Assembly: GCF_900963305.1 (NCBI RefSeq)
Contig: NC_042515.1
Span: forward strand, 10,165,623-10,229,622
Direction: 5' to 3'
Length of the DNA: 64,000 nt
From: Echeneis naucrates
Taxonomy: Eukaryota > Chordata > Actinopteri > Carangiformes > Echeneidae
The position numbers and the translations under genes are program-made. The notes below the pieces were generated by a model. The model did not search any database. It was not told the origin of the DNA and saw only the letters and a program-made list of their open reading frames with translations. Shown in pieces: positions 1 to 13,000 of this stretch. The first letter of the stretch is position 1. Each line of letters starts with the position of its first letter.

Positions 1-34
1 GAATGATTGTTTTGGTCAATATCAATTATGAATT

Positions 35-60
35 AGATAGATAGATAGTTAGATAGATAG
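35..60. repeat. GATA-type tetranucleotide microsatellite
   Basis: Imperfect array of the unit AGAT/GATA with one GTTA interruption in the middle. It is short and interrupted, so moderate length variation is expected. Confidence 0.85.
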
Positions 61-789
61 TGCTTTGCAGTCCTATGTATTATTCATGTGTGGCATTGGT
101 TTTAATGCTGTGTATGATGTTATCTCTCAATCAGGGAGGGCAAAGTGCTCACTGATGTATTTCAGTAGTAAATGGACTGATTGACGGATGATATGTTTCA
201 CTCCCTCACTACATTCAGACACTGTTTAGGACTGACTACTGAAACATGTTTGTATTTTGCTGGTGTCCTAACAATAAATCAAGAGGACAATTAATTGATG
301 CTCTTTCAACATGTTTGATTGCAGCTAACATCCATTTCATTAAAATCCACTCTATGTTCACTCTGCCATCTATGTTTCCAGCTGTACATCCACCCATTTA
401 CTCATTGTTGCAACAAGTAGATTACCCCAGGTCACCTTTTTACCCCAGCAGTTTTGTCCACCACATACCAGCTGGAAGATTGTATGTATGCACAAACTAA
501 GACCATTAGTTTGTGCTGTAGTTGTTTATTCCCTGTAGGGACACCCAGACTAATGCTGCTTAGATTCACATTTGCATTCTTGGTCACTTCTTACATGCAA
601 GTTTCAGATTGACGAGGAATGGCGAAGAAGAAAGTTTAAAGGTCAACTGATGCACTTCACCATCACTCATGTCACATTCACTTCCAGCTTCTTTCATTAA
701 CGGTGAAAATTTTGAAATACTCTCCTTAGACTATTTGCTTTCCCTAATTTGAAATGTGTAATCTGAAAAAATACCTTTTCATTTAGGGA

Positions 790-1075
790 ATTCTCTGGAG
801 GTTCGGTTCCCGGCCTGGGTCCTTTCTGTGCGGAGTTTGCATGCTGTCCCTGTGTCTGCGTGGGTTTCCTCCGGGTTAACTGGCAACGTGAAATTGACCT
901 TTGGTGTGAATGTGAGTGTGGGTGGTTGTTGTCTCTGTTTGTCCTTGTGTGTTGGCCCTGCGATGGACTGGCGACCTGTCCAGGGTGTACCCCGCCCCTC
1001 GCCCAATGTCTGCTGGGATTGGCTCCAGCAGCTCCGCGACCCGGATACAGATAAAGCGGATGAAGATGAGTGACT
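790..1075 (+). repeat. Dispersed SINE-like/L2-tail fish repeat, copy 1
   Basis: The segment has the layout of a very common fish interspersed repeat. A 'ggttcggttcccggcctgg' start is followed by 'gtttgcatgctgtccctgtg', then 'gactggcgacctgtccaggg' and 'tgctgggattggctccagca', and it ends in a GATGA/GTGA tail. Copies in the opposite orientation lie near 36.7 and 47.0 kb. The 3' tail resembles the ends of L2/CR1-clade LINEs and the SINEs that borrow them, but the family name is from memory. Long open frames on both strands here are products of the repeat, not genes. Confidence 0.7.
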
Positions 1076-2578
1076 GAGAGAGTGAGAATTGTCAGGAGAA
1101 GACAATCTTCATTCCAGTTAAGTCCCACCCTGTAAGATTTTAACATCTATGCATCAGAAATTGTGCCAGAAAAGCCAGTTTGTGTGTTAGAAGGACAACA
1201 TCCTTCAGAACTTGGCTGCACCTTGTTTTCATGCCTGTGGTCACAATTCAACAATAATTTGATAACTGTTTTAAGTTAATAGCAGAGGCTGCTTTAAATC
1301 AGAATGCAGTGACGTCAGAAGACAAGCGGCATTGAGAAACACAGTGGCATTTAGCAAATCCTCAAAGAACCCCCACCTAATCCATGCAGCACTGAAGAGA
1401 CACGTCGACCGCAGTAGCACTAACTATCAGCGCTGCAGGATTTCAGGATATCTTGGCACTGTTCCCCTGAGTGGCTTTGGTTTACATTATGAGTGTTCCT
1501 GTAATCTCAGATACAGTTTTGTTTTTGTTTTTTAAATTTGACTTCTGTTAATACTTTTGTTGTTTTGTTGATTTGCTTTGTAGACACAGACTACATGTAT
1601 CCATGTAAGGAATAATTACAGTTCCTAAGAATAAATTACTTTTTACTCACTTTAATCTCTCTCAACGTGCAAATTTATGTTGCAACATTAATTTTAGTTA
1701 TTTGATGAAACTTGATTCATTAAACCCCGGCATGTAATTTTTCTGTGTAATTTTTTTAATCGGTATTATTAATAATGATAGTGATAATACTGTTTGTCTT
1801 TCTTTCTATTTGGTATATTAATTAACAGATTTTATTTGAAAATATGGTATGCACTGCTGGAGATCTTGCAGCAGCGCAACTATATTTTCATTACTATCAA
1901 TAATGACTTTTTTTTTTTGACGAAAGATTCCCTGTGAGAAGTCAAATTTATGTTGTCCCTACACTCTGCAGGACTTGCCTGAGAACCAGAGAAAGACAGC
2001 CAGACCATGCAGGACACTGCTGTTCAAAACAAAAGAGCTCAGTTTGCCCCCACCAACTCCAGCAATTATCAGGACCCTTCCCCCGTCTGATCCTGACCTC
2101 TGGTCTGTGATGGGCCCCACTTTGCTCTACCCCTAAGGACTGACATTCCACAAGTGAGGTCAGTCCTTTGTCCGAATGAAATCAAGGTGAAATTAAGGTG
2201 CTGTTATTCCCGTCCTATATCCTTTGACCTGTTAGGCCAGATGAGATAAGATTAACTGTTCAAGAAATGGTTCCTCGGGCAATGGGAAGTGATGGAAAAC
2301 TCAAAATGTACTTTCACATGTGTCACAGTGAACACAAAGAGCCTTTTACATTCTACAGTATTACTTTCTGTGGTTCTGTAATTTTGAATAGCATGAAAAA
2401 GTTTTCCATTTTCTCCTTGCGGGAAGTGTGGTAAACACTCCAGTTGTTGGCAAATTTTATGGCAAAGTTTATAAGAATCGCCACATAAATTGCATGTCTT
2501 TCTCAACTTTTTCCTCAACTGCCCTACTTGCTGCAATGGTTTTCCCCTTTCCATCTTACCTGCTGAATGAACAAGCAT

Positions 2579-2580
<2 letters not shown>

Positions 2581-2610
<30 letters not shown>
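2581..2610. repeat. Poly-T tract of 30 bases
   Basis: Uninterrupted run of 30 T. It may be the tail of a retroposed sequence on the minus strand, but no body of such an element was recognised next to it. Confidence 0.85.
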
Positions 2611-2613
<3 letters not shown>

Positions 2614-5096
2614 CTTCTTAACAGATCAGTGGCACATGGAAACATGTTGAGTAGGCAAATAAGAAAAAAAAAAGACAGGAAATGATCTCACAAACACTCC
2701 CCCTCTATCTGATTGCTCCCATTTTCCAGTTACAGAAAATGAATGAGTAATGCCTTCTGTTGCTTTTTAGTCTGCTCCACAGTTGTGCTCATGGACACAC
2801 ATTAGACTGCGCACACACTGTGCATACATGTCCATCATGGTGGATGTCTGCTTCAGTGCTCTCCAGTCTCCACATGGTCTTCATTTACCAAATAAAAAGG
2901 CCAGCACTTCAGTCAATATCAAAATGAGTTCTTGTCTTGAAGTGGAGCAACATGGTGAATGTATTCAATTTATGTTTTAACTTTAAACCACATACAACTG
3001 CAGTGTGGATTTGATTACCTGACCTCTTTCTCATTTGTCTGTATTTATAAGATCATTTTTTATAATATTAAAATCAGCAACATTTTTTGCAAAAAAAGTA
3101 AGAATACTCTAGTGGAGCAACAGACTCAACATAACAGGAAAAAACCTTAAACACAGAAAATAAATCTCAAAGTAACTAGCTAGTACACTGACACACAACG
3201 CTTTGATCTCTGCATGTAATTGCAGTCGTTATAATTATATTTCAGCTGAATGTGAGGTGAATGTCTAAAAAGGGCCCTAAGGCTTCTTCAAAATCAAGCC
3301 TGAATGCTGGCATGGCAAGGGGAAGATAACTCAAGTAGGATAGGATTAGGTTTGAGGACTTTGTAAATTAGAGGCTGAAGAAATACTTAAGGTATCGTTG
3401 CTGAATGTGTTGGGACAAGTTTAGGTTACAAACATGAGTATGACTGTCTCGATACATTTGCAATCCAGACAAAAGCAATTTGATCAGTGGAGCATAAGTA
3501 AATATGTTTTGTCTACTGGAGATAAGCGTAAATTACACTGCTGTTCTGAAAATCGTCCAACAGTTTTAGGATAATTAATAAGTGGTGTGAGGGAGGACAC
3601 GGGCATGGCAAAAAAAAGTTGCTTGAAGTCAAATTATGTAGCTGAATCTTGAGATATTCAATTATGATCACTGTGTTATTTCTGTCAAAAATTATATAAA
3701 GGAAGATAATTTTTTATCTTTTTTATATACATTAGAAACAAAGGCATTCATATATAAATGTATGTATATGTATGTATGTATATATATATGTGTGTGATTG
3801 TGTGTGTGTGCTATATGCCTTAATTTAAAGTAGCAGCTAGGCACTGGCCAGATGTTGGTTTAAATTTTAGCGTTCAGAGACCACAACTTTGTGTGTTGCC
3901 ATTTCCTCTGGTTTAACAGTTGGATGAGCAAGAGCAGTATCAGCGCAGGTTCACCTTGAACTTCTGGGGGTGAAGAAAAACAACTTTCTCAGGGTGTCAC
4001 GCAACACTAAGACAAGGTTTCTTAATAAATAGGTAAAATATATCTTAAATTTCACTTTAATATCTTATCTTTTACTTGAAATATGAATCAGACAGAAGGT
4101 AATTTGCATACCATTTCTATTGTAGTGTTCATGCTATAATATTTTCTTTCACATGCACATGAATATTAGTGACTGGCAAAAATCGTTTCTGTTATGTACA
4201 ATTTTGACTTGGCCTCACTTATATATCCTGTTCAGCCCCTCTCAGCTTTGGAAAATTGTACTGTCTCAGCAGATATTTAAAATATATATATATATATTTT
4301 AACAAAATAGCTGTAATACTGTGTAGGTTTTTACACCGACCTTCATGTATACACATTTGCTGTAGATTACGACAAATGACACCACATTGCTGTATCTTTT
4401 AGGCACAGAAATCACAAAGCAACGCGTGTAGGCCTATTGCTTAATCTATGTAATGCCAGATACACATTTTCTTTCCCTCATTTTCAAGCATAAAAATGAT
4501 TAGGTAGCAATTATCTTAATCAGTTCGGTGCAGCATTACATTCTCTAAGGTAAGCACACATTTAAGATAAACAAGTGGAAGAGTCCCAGTAACACCCAAA
4601 AATAAGAGAATACATCTCATTTCTTATTGATGATGCGATTATGCAGATTATGGTGGTTTCTCTAAAATCCCTTCATATAACGACCATGCTTAATATACTC
4701 GCTGCACGATTAGTGTTGGGATTCAGTTGATCGGATCCCCTGAAAAGTGAAAGTGTAAGCACGTTTGAGCAGAAGCATACTCGTTACAAGTGTTAAATAT
4801 AGAAAGGAGGAGTGGCCGCATGGTTTTCACATCGTCACATCAGTCTTTTTTGCCTGTAATTTGATCCCCGGTGTCTGCAGAGAAAGAGCGCTAAGACAAA
4901 AGACGCGGTGCGAGCGCTCATGTTCAGAAACTTTTATAATCCACCGACACAATAATCGGCCGTCAGCAGAATGTAAAACATTTTAATAACCTGAAAAAAA
5001 CGACCACTACTGACATCCATTGTTGAAAATGCAGGTGAAAAATCTAACTTGTGGGTAGTAGAAAAAAAAAAACTAGTAGTATCATAGTGCAGCGCT

Positions 5097-5397
5097 TTAA
5101 AACAATGGACCAATCAGCGAAGAGAGAGCCAGGAGGCGGGACACCTGGTTTAGATTGACAAGGTTTTTGTCCAATCGAGTACGCCGCTCGTCGACATTGA
5201 CCAATCGCGCGCGAGCTCGAGCTCCTGCGTCCAACGAGAGTGGGCTTTCAACGAGGTCGAGAGAAAAGCGGAGACGGGCAGACATCATTCCTCTCTCAGC
5301 GTCTTTGGACTATCAGCACGGAGGCAAAGAGCCAACAGTCACAGAAAAAAATATTTCCTCAACCGGAATATAATTATCTCAATTAATTCTCAGAATT
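5097..5397 (+). promoter_or_regulatory. ptma promoter and 5' leader with three CCAAT boxes
   Basis: Unlike its AT-rich surroundings, this stretch is rich in CpG. It carries three CCAAT boxes in the same orientation, at 5110-5114, 5171-5175 and 5201-5205; two of them read GACCAATC and one GTCCAATC. CCAAT boxes of this form are the binding sequence of NF-Y, and groups of them are usual in strongly expressed, cell-cycle-linked housekeeping promoters. The ptma start codon follows at 5398. No TATA box is obvious. The transcription start is inferred to lie after the last box, about 5220-5300. Confidence 0.65.
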
Positions 5398-6985
5398 ATG
5401 GCCGACACGATGGTTGACACGACCACAGCTGCTGAGGTTACAGCCAAGGTGGGTTTCATTAAGTTTTTTTTTTTTTCCCTCCTTTCTCTTTTCTGTCCGA
5501 CCGTCGTGTTAAACCTTCTGGGGAACTTTTCTAAGTTACCGTTTCATTTCGGGTTAACTCTCTCTGTACCTAAGTCGAGTTGGACCGCGGTGTTTCATTA
5601 TTCGACGTTTGTTCCTCCTTAACATCGCCTCGCCGAGTTAAACCAGGAATTGGACAGGAGCGTTTTAAATGACCTGCATCTGTCCGCGGGAAAATGTGCC
5701 GTGTGTGATGTGGTTAGCTAAACGTGTGTTGTTGAGCAGACAAAGCGCCAGAAACGGTACAGCTGGTGGAGCGGAGCTGCTGCTGTGGGCGGGAAGCTAC
5801 AGTAACCTTAATGTTTCAGTACCCGCCTCAAGCCCCATCATTATCACTAACAGAGCTGAAGAGCTCCGCTGAATTACACTTCATCATACACACACAAAGA
5901 CATGTATACACATATAATCCTAAAATGAGCGACACGAATGCTTTTAGCACTTTCGGAATAAACTCTTTGCTGAACGTCGCGGCTGATTGAAGGGCGTGCT
6001 TTTATTTTGTAGGAGCTGAAGGAGAAGAAAGAAGTAGAAGTGGAGGAGGAGAAGAAGACCGACAACGGGGACGCACCTGCCAATGGCACAGTGAGTTGGA
6101 GCCGAGGGCAGGCAGCCTCATGGCCTTTTGTCTTAGCACCCCTCATCATGCAGGTGTCGCTGCACCCGCCTCCCCCTCCCGTTCAGCTGCTCTCCACACT
6201 GTGCTTTGTTTAGGTCCTGAAATGGCACAGATGTTATTTAGCAAGCCTTTTGACGTCTCTATTGGTGTCTCTACTCTGAGGTTTCCCAGAGCTTGGGAGC
6301 TAATCCTCTGGGGATGTAATAAGAGCTCTACGCAAATGCCTTATCTGAAGAGTCCCCAGAGAGGTCTGTGGACTTGAGACTCTCAGGGTTATTTCAACTA
6401 TATTCCATATTTTGATTTTATTTTTATTTATTTATTTATTTGAGTTTCCTCATTTATGTTTGGGGAAAAAAAATATCCTGCGTTGTTGCTCGCATAATAA
6501 AATCCCTGTTGTGGATTAACTTTCCCCTCTCTCCATTCAGAATGGTGCTGATCACAGTGACAAAGTGGAAGAACCCGCAGAGGAGGAACACAAGAACGGA
6601 GATGGTATGTTTGGAGAAATCTCTGTTTTTGTTTTCAGTAAATGTTTGAAGCAGCCATGTTTAATTTTCCAATTGCCCCTAACCATTGCTCACGAAAACC
6701 ATCTTGATGTGTGTTCTGAATTGTCTTTACAGGGAAGGCAGAGGAGGCGCCCCCTGCTGAGGAGACTGATGCACAGCCTGTGAAGCGTGCAGCTGAGGAG
6801 GATGAGGTGGGTGTACAATGTAATCACTTGTTTTTCATATATGTTGACTAATCTAACGAAACTCTTAATCTTTGCTAATGCATAAAATACTGTTTTGTTT
6901 TTTTTTCCACTAGGAAAATGCGGAGACAAAAAAGCAGAAGACAGAGGAAAATGGAGATTCAAAAGAAGCAGAAGTGGAGGCTTAG
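5398..6985 (+). CDS. ptma: Prothymosin alpha
   Basis: Small acidic, intrinsically disordered nuclear protein. The family binds histone H1 and chromatin, promotes proliferation and restrains apoptosome formation. Five coding exons: 5398-5448, 6013-6090, 6541-6604, 6733-6806 and 6914-6985, all with GT-AG introns, giving 112 residues. The N-terminus (start MADTMVDTT, then ELKEKKEV and GDAPANGT) matches the vertebrate prothymosin pattern. The middle is Glu/Asp rich. The C-terminal part keeps KRAAEEDEE and the bipartite nuclear signal ending TKKQKTEE. The acidic stretch is shorter and broken by Lys, Ala and Pro compared with the mammalian protein, and the tail EVEA after the nuclear signal is an addition. 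Parathymosin is the alternative, but TKKQKTEE favours prothymosin. Fish have more than one ptma copy; which one this is cannot be decided here. Confidence 0.93.
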
Positions 6986-7830
6986 TTTTCTGCCCTGCAA
7001 ATTGTTTGCAGCACTGTCTAACCAGCCTGGTCAACATCATGTTGTAGAGCTTGTGCTTTCTGTTTCTTTGAGAGAGATTTCTTTTCTTCTTTTTTTTTTT
7101 AACTCCCATGTTATCACATTGCACTGGAGTCCTGAAACATAGTGGCCCTGCATCTTTTTCTTTTTTTTAAATGAAATGTTATTTATTGGTCTTTAAAATG
7201 AGCTTTTTTCTACTTGTTCAAATTGGGCCACACCATGAGATCAGTTGTTTCATTTCTTTTTGAGGTTTTATAACAGTATGTTAGAAGCACAATCTCTATT
7301 ATGGCAGTGCTGACCAGATGACCCATACATACAGGCAGCTGCTCACCTCCAAGGCTCATGTTGACCTCTCAGATTCACTTAAAGGACCAAAGATAAGTTT
7401 TAAGCAGGGGCTAATGGACAGTTGTTAGCGTTATTAGTTGAGGCATATTTTTTGTGTTGAGCTGCTAGTTAATCCTTGGCTTGGCTGCCCTGTTAACATA
7501 ACAGATGGTGCAAATGAATAAAGGGGCTCTGTCTTGCGCCTCCATGATAAGACTGTTTGACCTTGTATTATGGAGGCAGGATTTTGCAATGTTAATTAAC
7601 CCCTCTTAAATCTTAAAGCTTTGGTCATTTGTTCTGTATGCATTCCACGCAAGTTTGTACCATTTATACTTTGTTTTTCTTATGTTTTCAATGAGTTTTA
7701 TGTTATGGCTGGGTAGCCCAGTTTTGTGTCCAAGACTGCCTTTTTCAGAACCAGACATTTGGTTACTTCAGCCACTGCTTTGTATATTCTGATTAACAAA
7801 TAAATTGTCTTTTTACTTAAGTTTACCTAC
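6986..7830 (+). other. ptma 3' untranslated region with two poly(A) signals
   Basis: T-rich stretch after the ptma stop codon. AATAAA signals lie at 7517-7522 and 7799-7804, so two alternative 3' ends are possible, about 550 and 840 bases after the stop. The exact cleavage points are not visible. Confidence 0.6.
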
Positions 7831-9713
7831 TCTGTGTGGATATTAACTGTTTGTAAAACATCATTGCCTCTTTAAAATAACAGCTTTATGAGTGGATGAT
7901 GTCATTTGACCCAATTTTTTCTTAACACGGAAAATGGCTGACTTAGATGCAGGAAGGAACAGCACTAACCTCATTCACTTTGTAATGGAAAAGGGTTCTC
8001 AGAATCAATGGATTGTGGTTTTTGAGCCTCCTGGCTCCCCCATGTGGTGTAGGTTGGAATAGCAGAACATTATTTCTCAAGATTATTTCTCAGTAATGCA
8101 ACTGCTGTGGTTGATACCGCTTATTGTTGATTTAAAAACAATAATTGACACAGGAGTCATGAGTGGCAAAATCATCATTTTAGTTTTAACTGAGCCCTGA
8201 ATAAAAGTAGCTTTTACATTAACACTGCTTACGTTGAGCAATAGGTGGTATCATTTAACACAAAAGCTCAAATGTGTGTTCTTTTTTTACTCAAGCAAGC
8301 TGCAACAGTATGATCCATACAGTTAGTTTCCTCAGAAACGTAAGCATGGTGTGCATCCAGTCAGTCCAGGAGGCTTTAATAGTAGGCAATCACTGACACT
8401 GCTGAAGCAGCAGTAATGGGGCGCTCAAAGTGTGAGGCAGTCAATGAAACCATCACAATGAAAACAGGTGAGATACCCAAGTTTACCTCATGTGAATACT
8501 CTGAAGTCAGTGTAAGTTGAGGCTGAGAAGACAAAAGATACTGTTTGCCATGGCAAAACAAATGTAAAAAAATAAATTAGCTGTACCATGTTGCTGATGA
8601 AGATGGATTATTTAGAATGGAAAAGGAATAATGTGATCATTCCTATGGGGAACTTGGCCAACAAGATCGTCACTACACCGGGTTGATGAGCTGAGTGGTG
8701 GAGCAGAAGCCTACTTTCTTTAGCATGCACCCTAATGATGCCAATAAGTGCTTGGCAGCTGACTCTATGACTCCCCCCCCCCTCTCCCGCCACAGTCTTT
8801 TCTCTCACTGTTGTCCACTTTCAGGGTTACCCATAGTTCACATGAGTCTTCTCTCTGTTTGCTGTTCTTCTGTTTTGTTCGGTTTCCGACTGAATGCTGA
8901 TTCACACCCCAGTTTCAACTTCTCCTCTTCCTGATAATGACAAGAATCACTGTCATTATTACAATGGTATGGCCAGGAGCAGGGTGACAGCTCACAGAGT
9001 TGTCCATGGCTTAGTGAGGGCCCAGACAGAGTTTGCCACCAGTACACATTTCTCTGTGTTTTCGAAAGGTTGCGTGTGAGGGTGTTGATGTAAATTGTCC
9101 TATTAGTCGCGGCTCTGCGCTAAGTTATTAAACTGTATTGTACTCATATTCGAGGGGTGGCCCGGCATTGACCGGTGAAATTTGCAGATAGCACTCTGGT
9201 TATGCCACATTTTGACTGGAGTTGACTTGCTTTACTGAAAATATGAAGCCCTTCAAGACTGTAACTATTATTGAGAACTGTTCAGTTTAATGTGAATATT
9301 AAGTATGTGTTTGTTAAATTATGTCAAAAGAGCTCTTGAATTAATGAAGAAGCATTAATGGTGAGTGTGAGTGGTCACTGGCAGCACATTCATTTAGTCA
9401 GAAAATCCTGTTTGGTGTGTGATACGAATATGCTAACTCAGAGAAACAGGCAGGTAGACATTCCCTTGGCCATATGACCACAACAAAATATTAACAAAAG
9501 GCTTTGAGAGATTACATTGCAGCACATGCAGACATTAGACAACTAATAAAAGGAAGGAAAAGAGGGGAAAGCTGTGGTTAGCCTATACATAGTGATGAAC
9601 ATTTCTATACTGCACACCAACAAGCAAGAAAAGATATGATGCAAGTTTTTACAGCAAATAATCAAACAAGAACAGCTAATCTATACTCACATATCACTCA
9701 TATCACTCACAGC

Positions 9714-9744
<31 letters not shown>

Positions 9745-10084
9745 CCACACACATATTCAAAAGGTTGCATTCATTTGCAAAGGTTAGGAAAAATAATGCA
9801 TGGGCACACACACTGTAGGAACACACTAGTCATGTATACACATATTAGAGCAGGGCCAATGTATGTCTGTCTGTCTGTCTAGCTCTGAGAAGAGCACTGC
9901 TGATTAGTGTGAAATAGCATATGGAGTTGTGCTGTACAGTGTGTGGCAGGATATACAGTGCGTTTGTCCTGTCAGTGCTGTGAAGGTCAACACACCCAGA
10001 CACTAAGCAAAAGCGTGAGAGCATGTGCCACTGAGTGTGTGTGTTTGTTTGTTCATGTGAGGTAAAGTAAATTAAGAGACTTTT
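7831..10084. other. Intergenic region between ptma and slc45a1
   Basis: No gene is supported. The right part should include the 3' untranslated region of slc45a1, which is read from the opposite strand. Simple repeats are present, including a CT/CA repeat at about 9713-9754 and a short GTCT repeat near 9866-9881. Confidence 0.55.
9713..9754. repeat. Compound (CT)n(CA)n microsatellite
   Basis: A run of CT dinucleotides passes directly into CA dinucleotides with a short CCC break near the end. Confidence 0.85.
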
Positions 10085-13000
10085 CTAAATGTGCACCAAT
10101 AGTGGCTGAGTCTCGCTTTCGGGGGGCTCACCCTCGGGGGGGGGCAGCTGGTACACCACGCAGAGAGAAGAGTACAGGCAGCCCACGAATGACATCAGGC
10201 TTGCAAAGTACATCACTCCCTGGGCCCCACCCACCAGTGAGGTCAGAGGTCCCATCGCCACCGAGACCAGGATCTGAGCCAGGAAATACTGGCAACTGAG
10301 CAGAGAGATGTCCACCCCCATCCCTCGTTTGGTCCCTTCCTCCGATGAGCCACAAAACTGCAGGGCATACAGGGAAAGTTTAGTTATACGCCAAGCTCAA
10401 CGCTACATCACAAATTTAGACCGCAAATGGATAGACAGTTAACCTGTGACTGTAAGGTTAAAAAACATAAAACTTGCCAGAATCTGTAAAACTAAAGAAA
10501 CCGCCATGTTTCTAGGTAAGGAAGGTAGCTATACAATAGACAGAGATAGATATGCCAGCCTTTAAACTAGGGTAAGAGCTTGCTGTTTTGAAGACAGATG
10601 TGATGAAAGACGGCTTAAAACTAATTTCCCAGGCTGTCCATTTATTCTATTAAGTTAAAAAAAATACCATCAAGAAAAGACAAGAAAACACTAAAACTGA
10701 AAACTGACCTGTGGGCTCTGGTAGTATTCACACAGCAGAGAGTAAGGCAGCGTGCATAGAGAGGAGAAAAGCACCCCATAGGTGACGCACAGAGAGAGCA
10801 CCACATAGAGGTTGGTGGATAGTGTAGCAAGGCCTGTGCCTAAACCAAATGCCAAGTAGGCAAAAAAATATAGAGTGCGAAGAGAGAAACGCTCCTCCAG
10901 TTTCTCCAGTATGGCTGGGAGCGTGAAGGAAAAACAGAGAGAACCAATGTAAAGCTATGACGATGACATGTTACTGCACAAAATCAACCAGGGTGAAAAA
11001 AATAATCCTCCCAAATGCAAAGCTATGCTGACACCCGAGCTATGGCGTGATTATGAGGGTAGTTTACCTGAATAGAAAGCAGCACTGAATGCATAGATGC
11101 ACATGCCCCAGCAGCCCATGCTAACACCAGCATTATAGCGTTGGTAAGCCTCAGAGTCGTGGGGTGCTTTGGGGTCACCTTTGAACACAACCTCCCCCAT
11201 GAAGTCAGTGTAGAAGAGCAGCATGCCTTCAAAGGACAGCCAGCCTACAGCATGGAGAGAAATAAAAGGTGTTAACTTCCTGCTAAATACGAAATAGGCA
11301 CCTGTGAGGTTTTTTATTTTTTTACTGAACTGAATTTAAATGGAAATGATTTTTCTCACCTAAAAAATGATTAGTGCATAAACTCCGCAGAGAGGGAGGC
11401 ATCCTGTAGATGGCTATACACAGCAGCTTCATTGACATTTGGGATTCTCCTGTCTCCACATTCTCACTCAGATCACTCTCATATTTGACCCCATTCAACA
11501 AAATGTTTGCCACCTTTGTCAGACAAAAAAAAAAACAAAAAAAAAAAACAGATTGGCATTGTGTTAACAATTCTGTAGTGGCTACTCACTAAAAAGTTTT
11601 TGCTGTTTTTAAAATCTGTGTCTGACCTGCTGGCTGAATGTCACAGTTCTCCTGCGTCCATTCTCCAATCCAACAATCTGTGCTGCCATGGGCTCCTCCT
11701 TCAGAGCCAGACTCTGGGGTCGCTTCAGGATACCTGCATTGGAGCCCCGATGTGACCCTGCAGCAGGCTGAGCTCCAGCTCCGGCTGTGACCTGAGATGG
11801 TCCGTAAGCTTGTGCGTCTCTCTCAGGCTGGGCTGCCTGTGCATCCTGAGCTTCTCCAACTGGACAAGACACCACCTCAGCCTGGATCTGTCCTGGAGGA
11901 TGGCCCTCCTGTGTTGAGTCCTCTGGAGGAGGGGAGTCCCCTTGGGGCAGGGCTGTTGGTATATGCTGACCTGTATAGCAGTCTATGAGCACGCTGTCTA
12001 TATAGGAGGTTCCTAACGACGAGGCAAACTCATTTATGCCTGTGAGAGAGCTGTCTCTACTTATAAAGCTGCCGTATTTTGGGGTGAGTGGGCTCGGGAG
12101 CGATACAGGGCTAGCGAGGCTGAGACCACTGCACGAATGGACCAGGGGGCCAGGACCATGAGATTTTGAGAAATTGTAGCTGTAAAGACCATCCTCATCT
12201 TCTTCATCATGCCCCAAAGCCGATCCTGGTGGAACAGGGGGAGAGGGAGGGAGAGGGAGGCTGGGGCTCTTCAAATTGTTTTTGCTGGAGTTTTTGTTTG
12301 GCTGGCTCTTTGGTAAGGGCCGTTCAGGGATACTCATCAGAGTCATGGCTGTGGCAATCACCAAAGTGATACTTGTAAAAAGGTATATGACCCGCAGTTG
12401 ACCTCCCATCGACCTTCCAAATTGGGTCTGGTCCCAGTTGATGCCACCCACTATGTAGCCAAATCCACCTCCTAGGCCTGTATAAGAAATAAGAATTACT
12501 TACATTACTAACAGGGCAATGAAAAGGTAACTTTTTTATCTAATTTTTATAAAAGCTGCTGATTTCCTTCAATTGCTGCTGTTTTTTACACAATGTCTTT
12601 CCATCTTCTGTCATAGTGCGATATAAATGATACAGTGTACTATCAAACCTACATATTTAACCATGTGTAAGTATTTCAGTACCTGCCAGAAGTGCATGGA
12701 TGTTCAACCCCCGGTCCTGGTCTTCTGGACTGCACACATCCATCATGTAGGCATGGCTTGGGTTGTCAGCTGAATCAGCACTGAAGTCCATCAGAACTAC
12801 ACCACACACAGTCAGTACAATACCCCACTTGTGATTTGAAGCTGTGTCGGCCAGAACACCTCCAATGTCCCGTCCATTCAGCACCAGTGTTAGACCAATC
12901 AAAGCCCCTATGAACAAGCAGTAGAAAGTGCAAACAACTGTTTGACATTTTGTCCCATGGGTTAAAACACCTTTTCCTTTGGTGTGGATGCAACAAAACA

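Larger units (their letters stand above)
1..5096. other. Intergenic region without a supported gene
   Basis: No open reading frame here has recognisable protein similarity or consistent splice sites. The stretch is AT-rich and holds a GATA-type microsatellite at 35-60, a dispersed repeat at about 790-1075, a 30-base T run at 2581-2610, mixed TATG/TG repeats at about 3761-3810 and a short AT repeat near 4279-4300. It lies upstream of ptma and could contain distal regulatory DNA, but nothing visible shows this. Confidence 0.6.

Noticed and set aside
697-1146. A 149-codon open frame on the minus strand, with overlapping frames on both strands
   Set aside because: It lies on the dispersed repeat at 790-1075; the frames are products of the repeat's CG-rich sequence and match no protein family.
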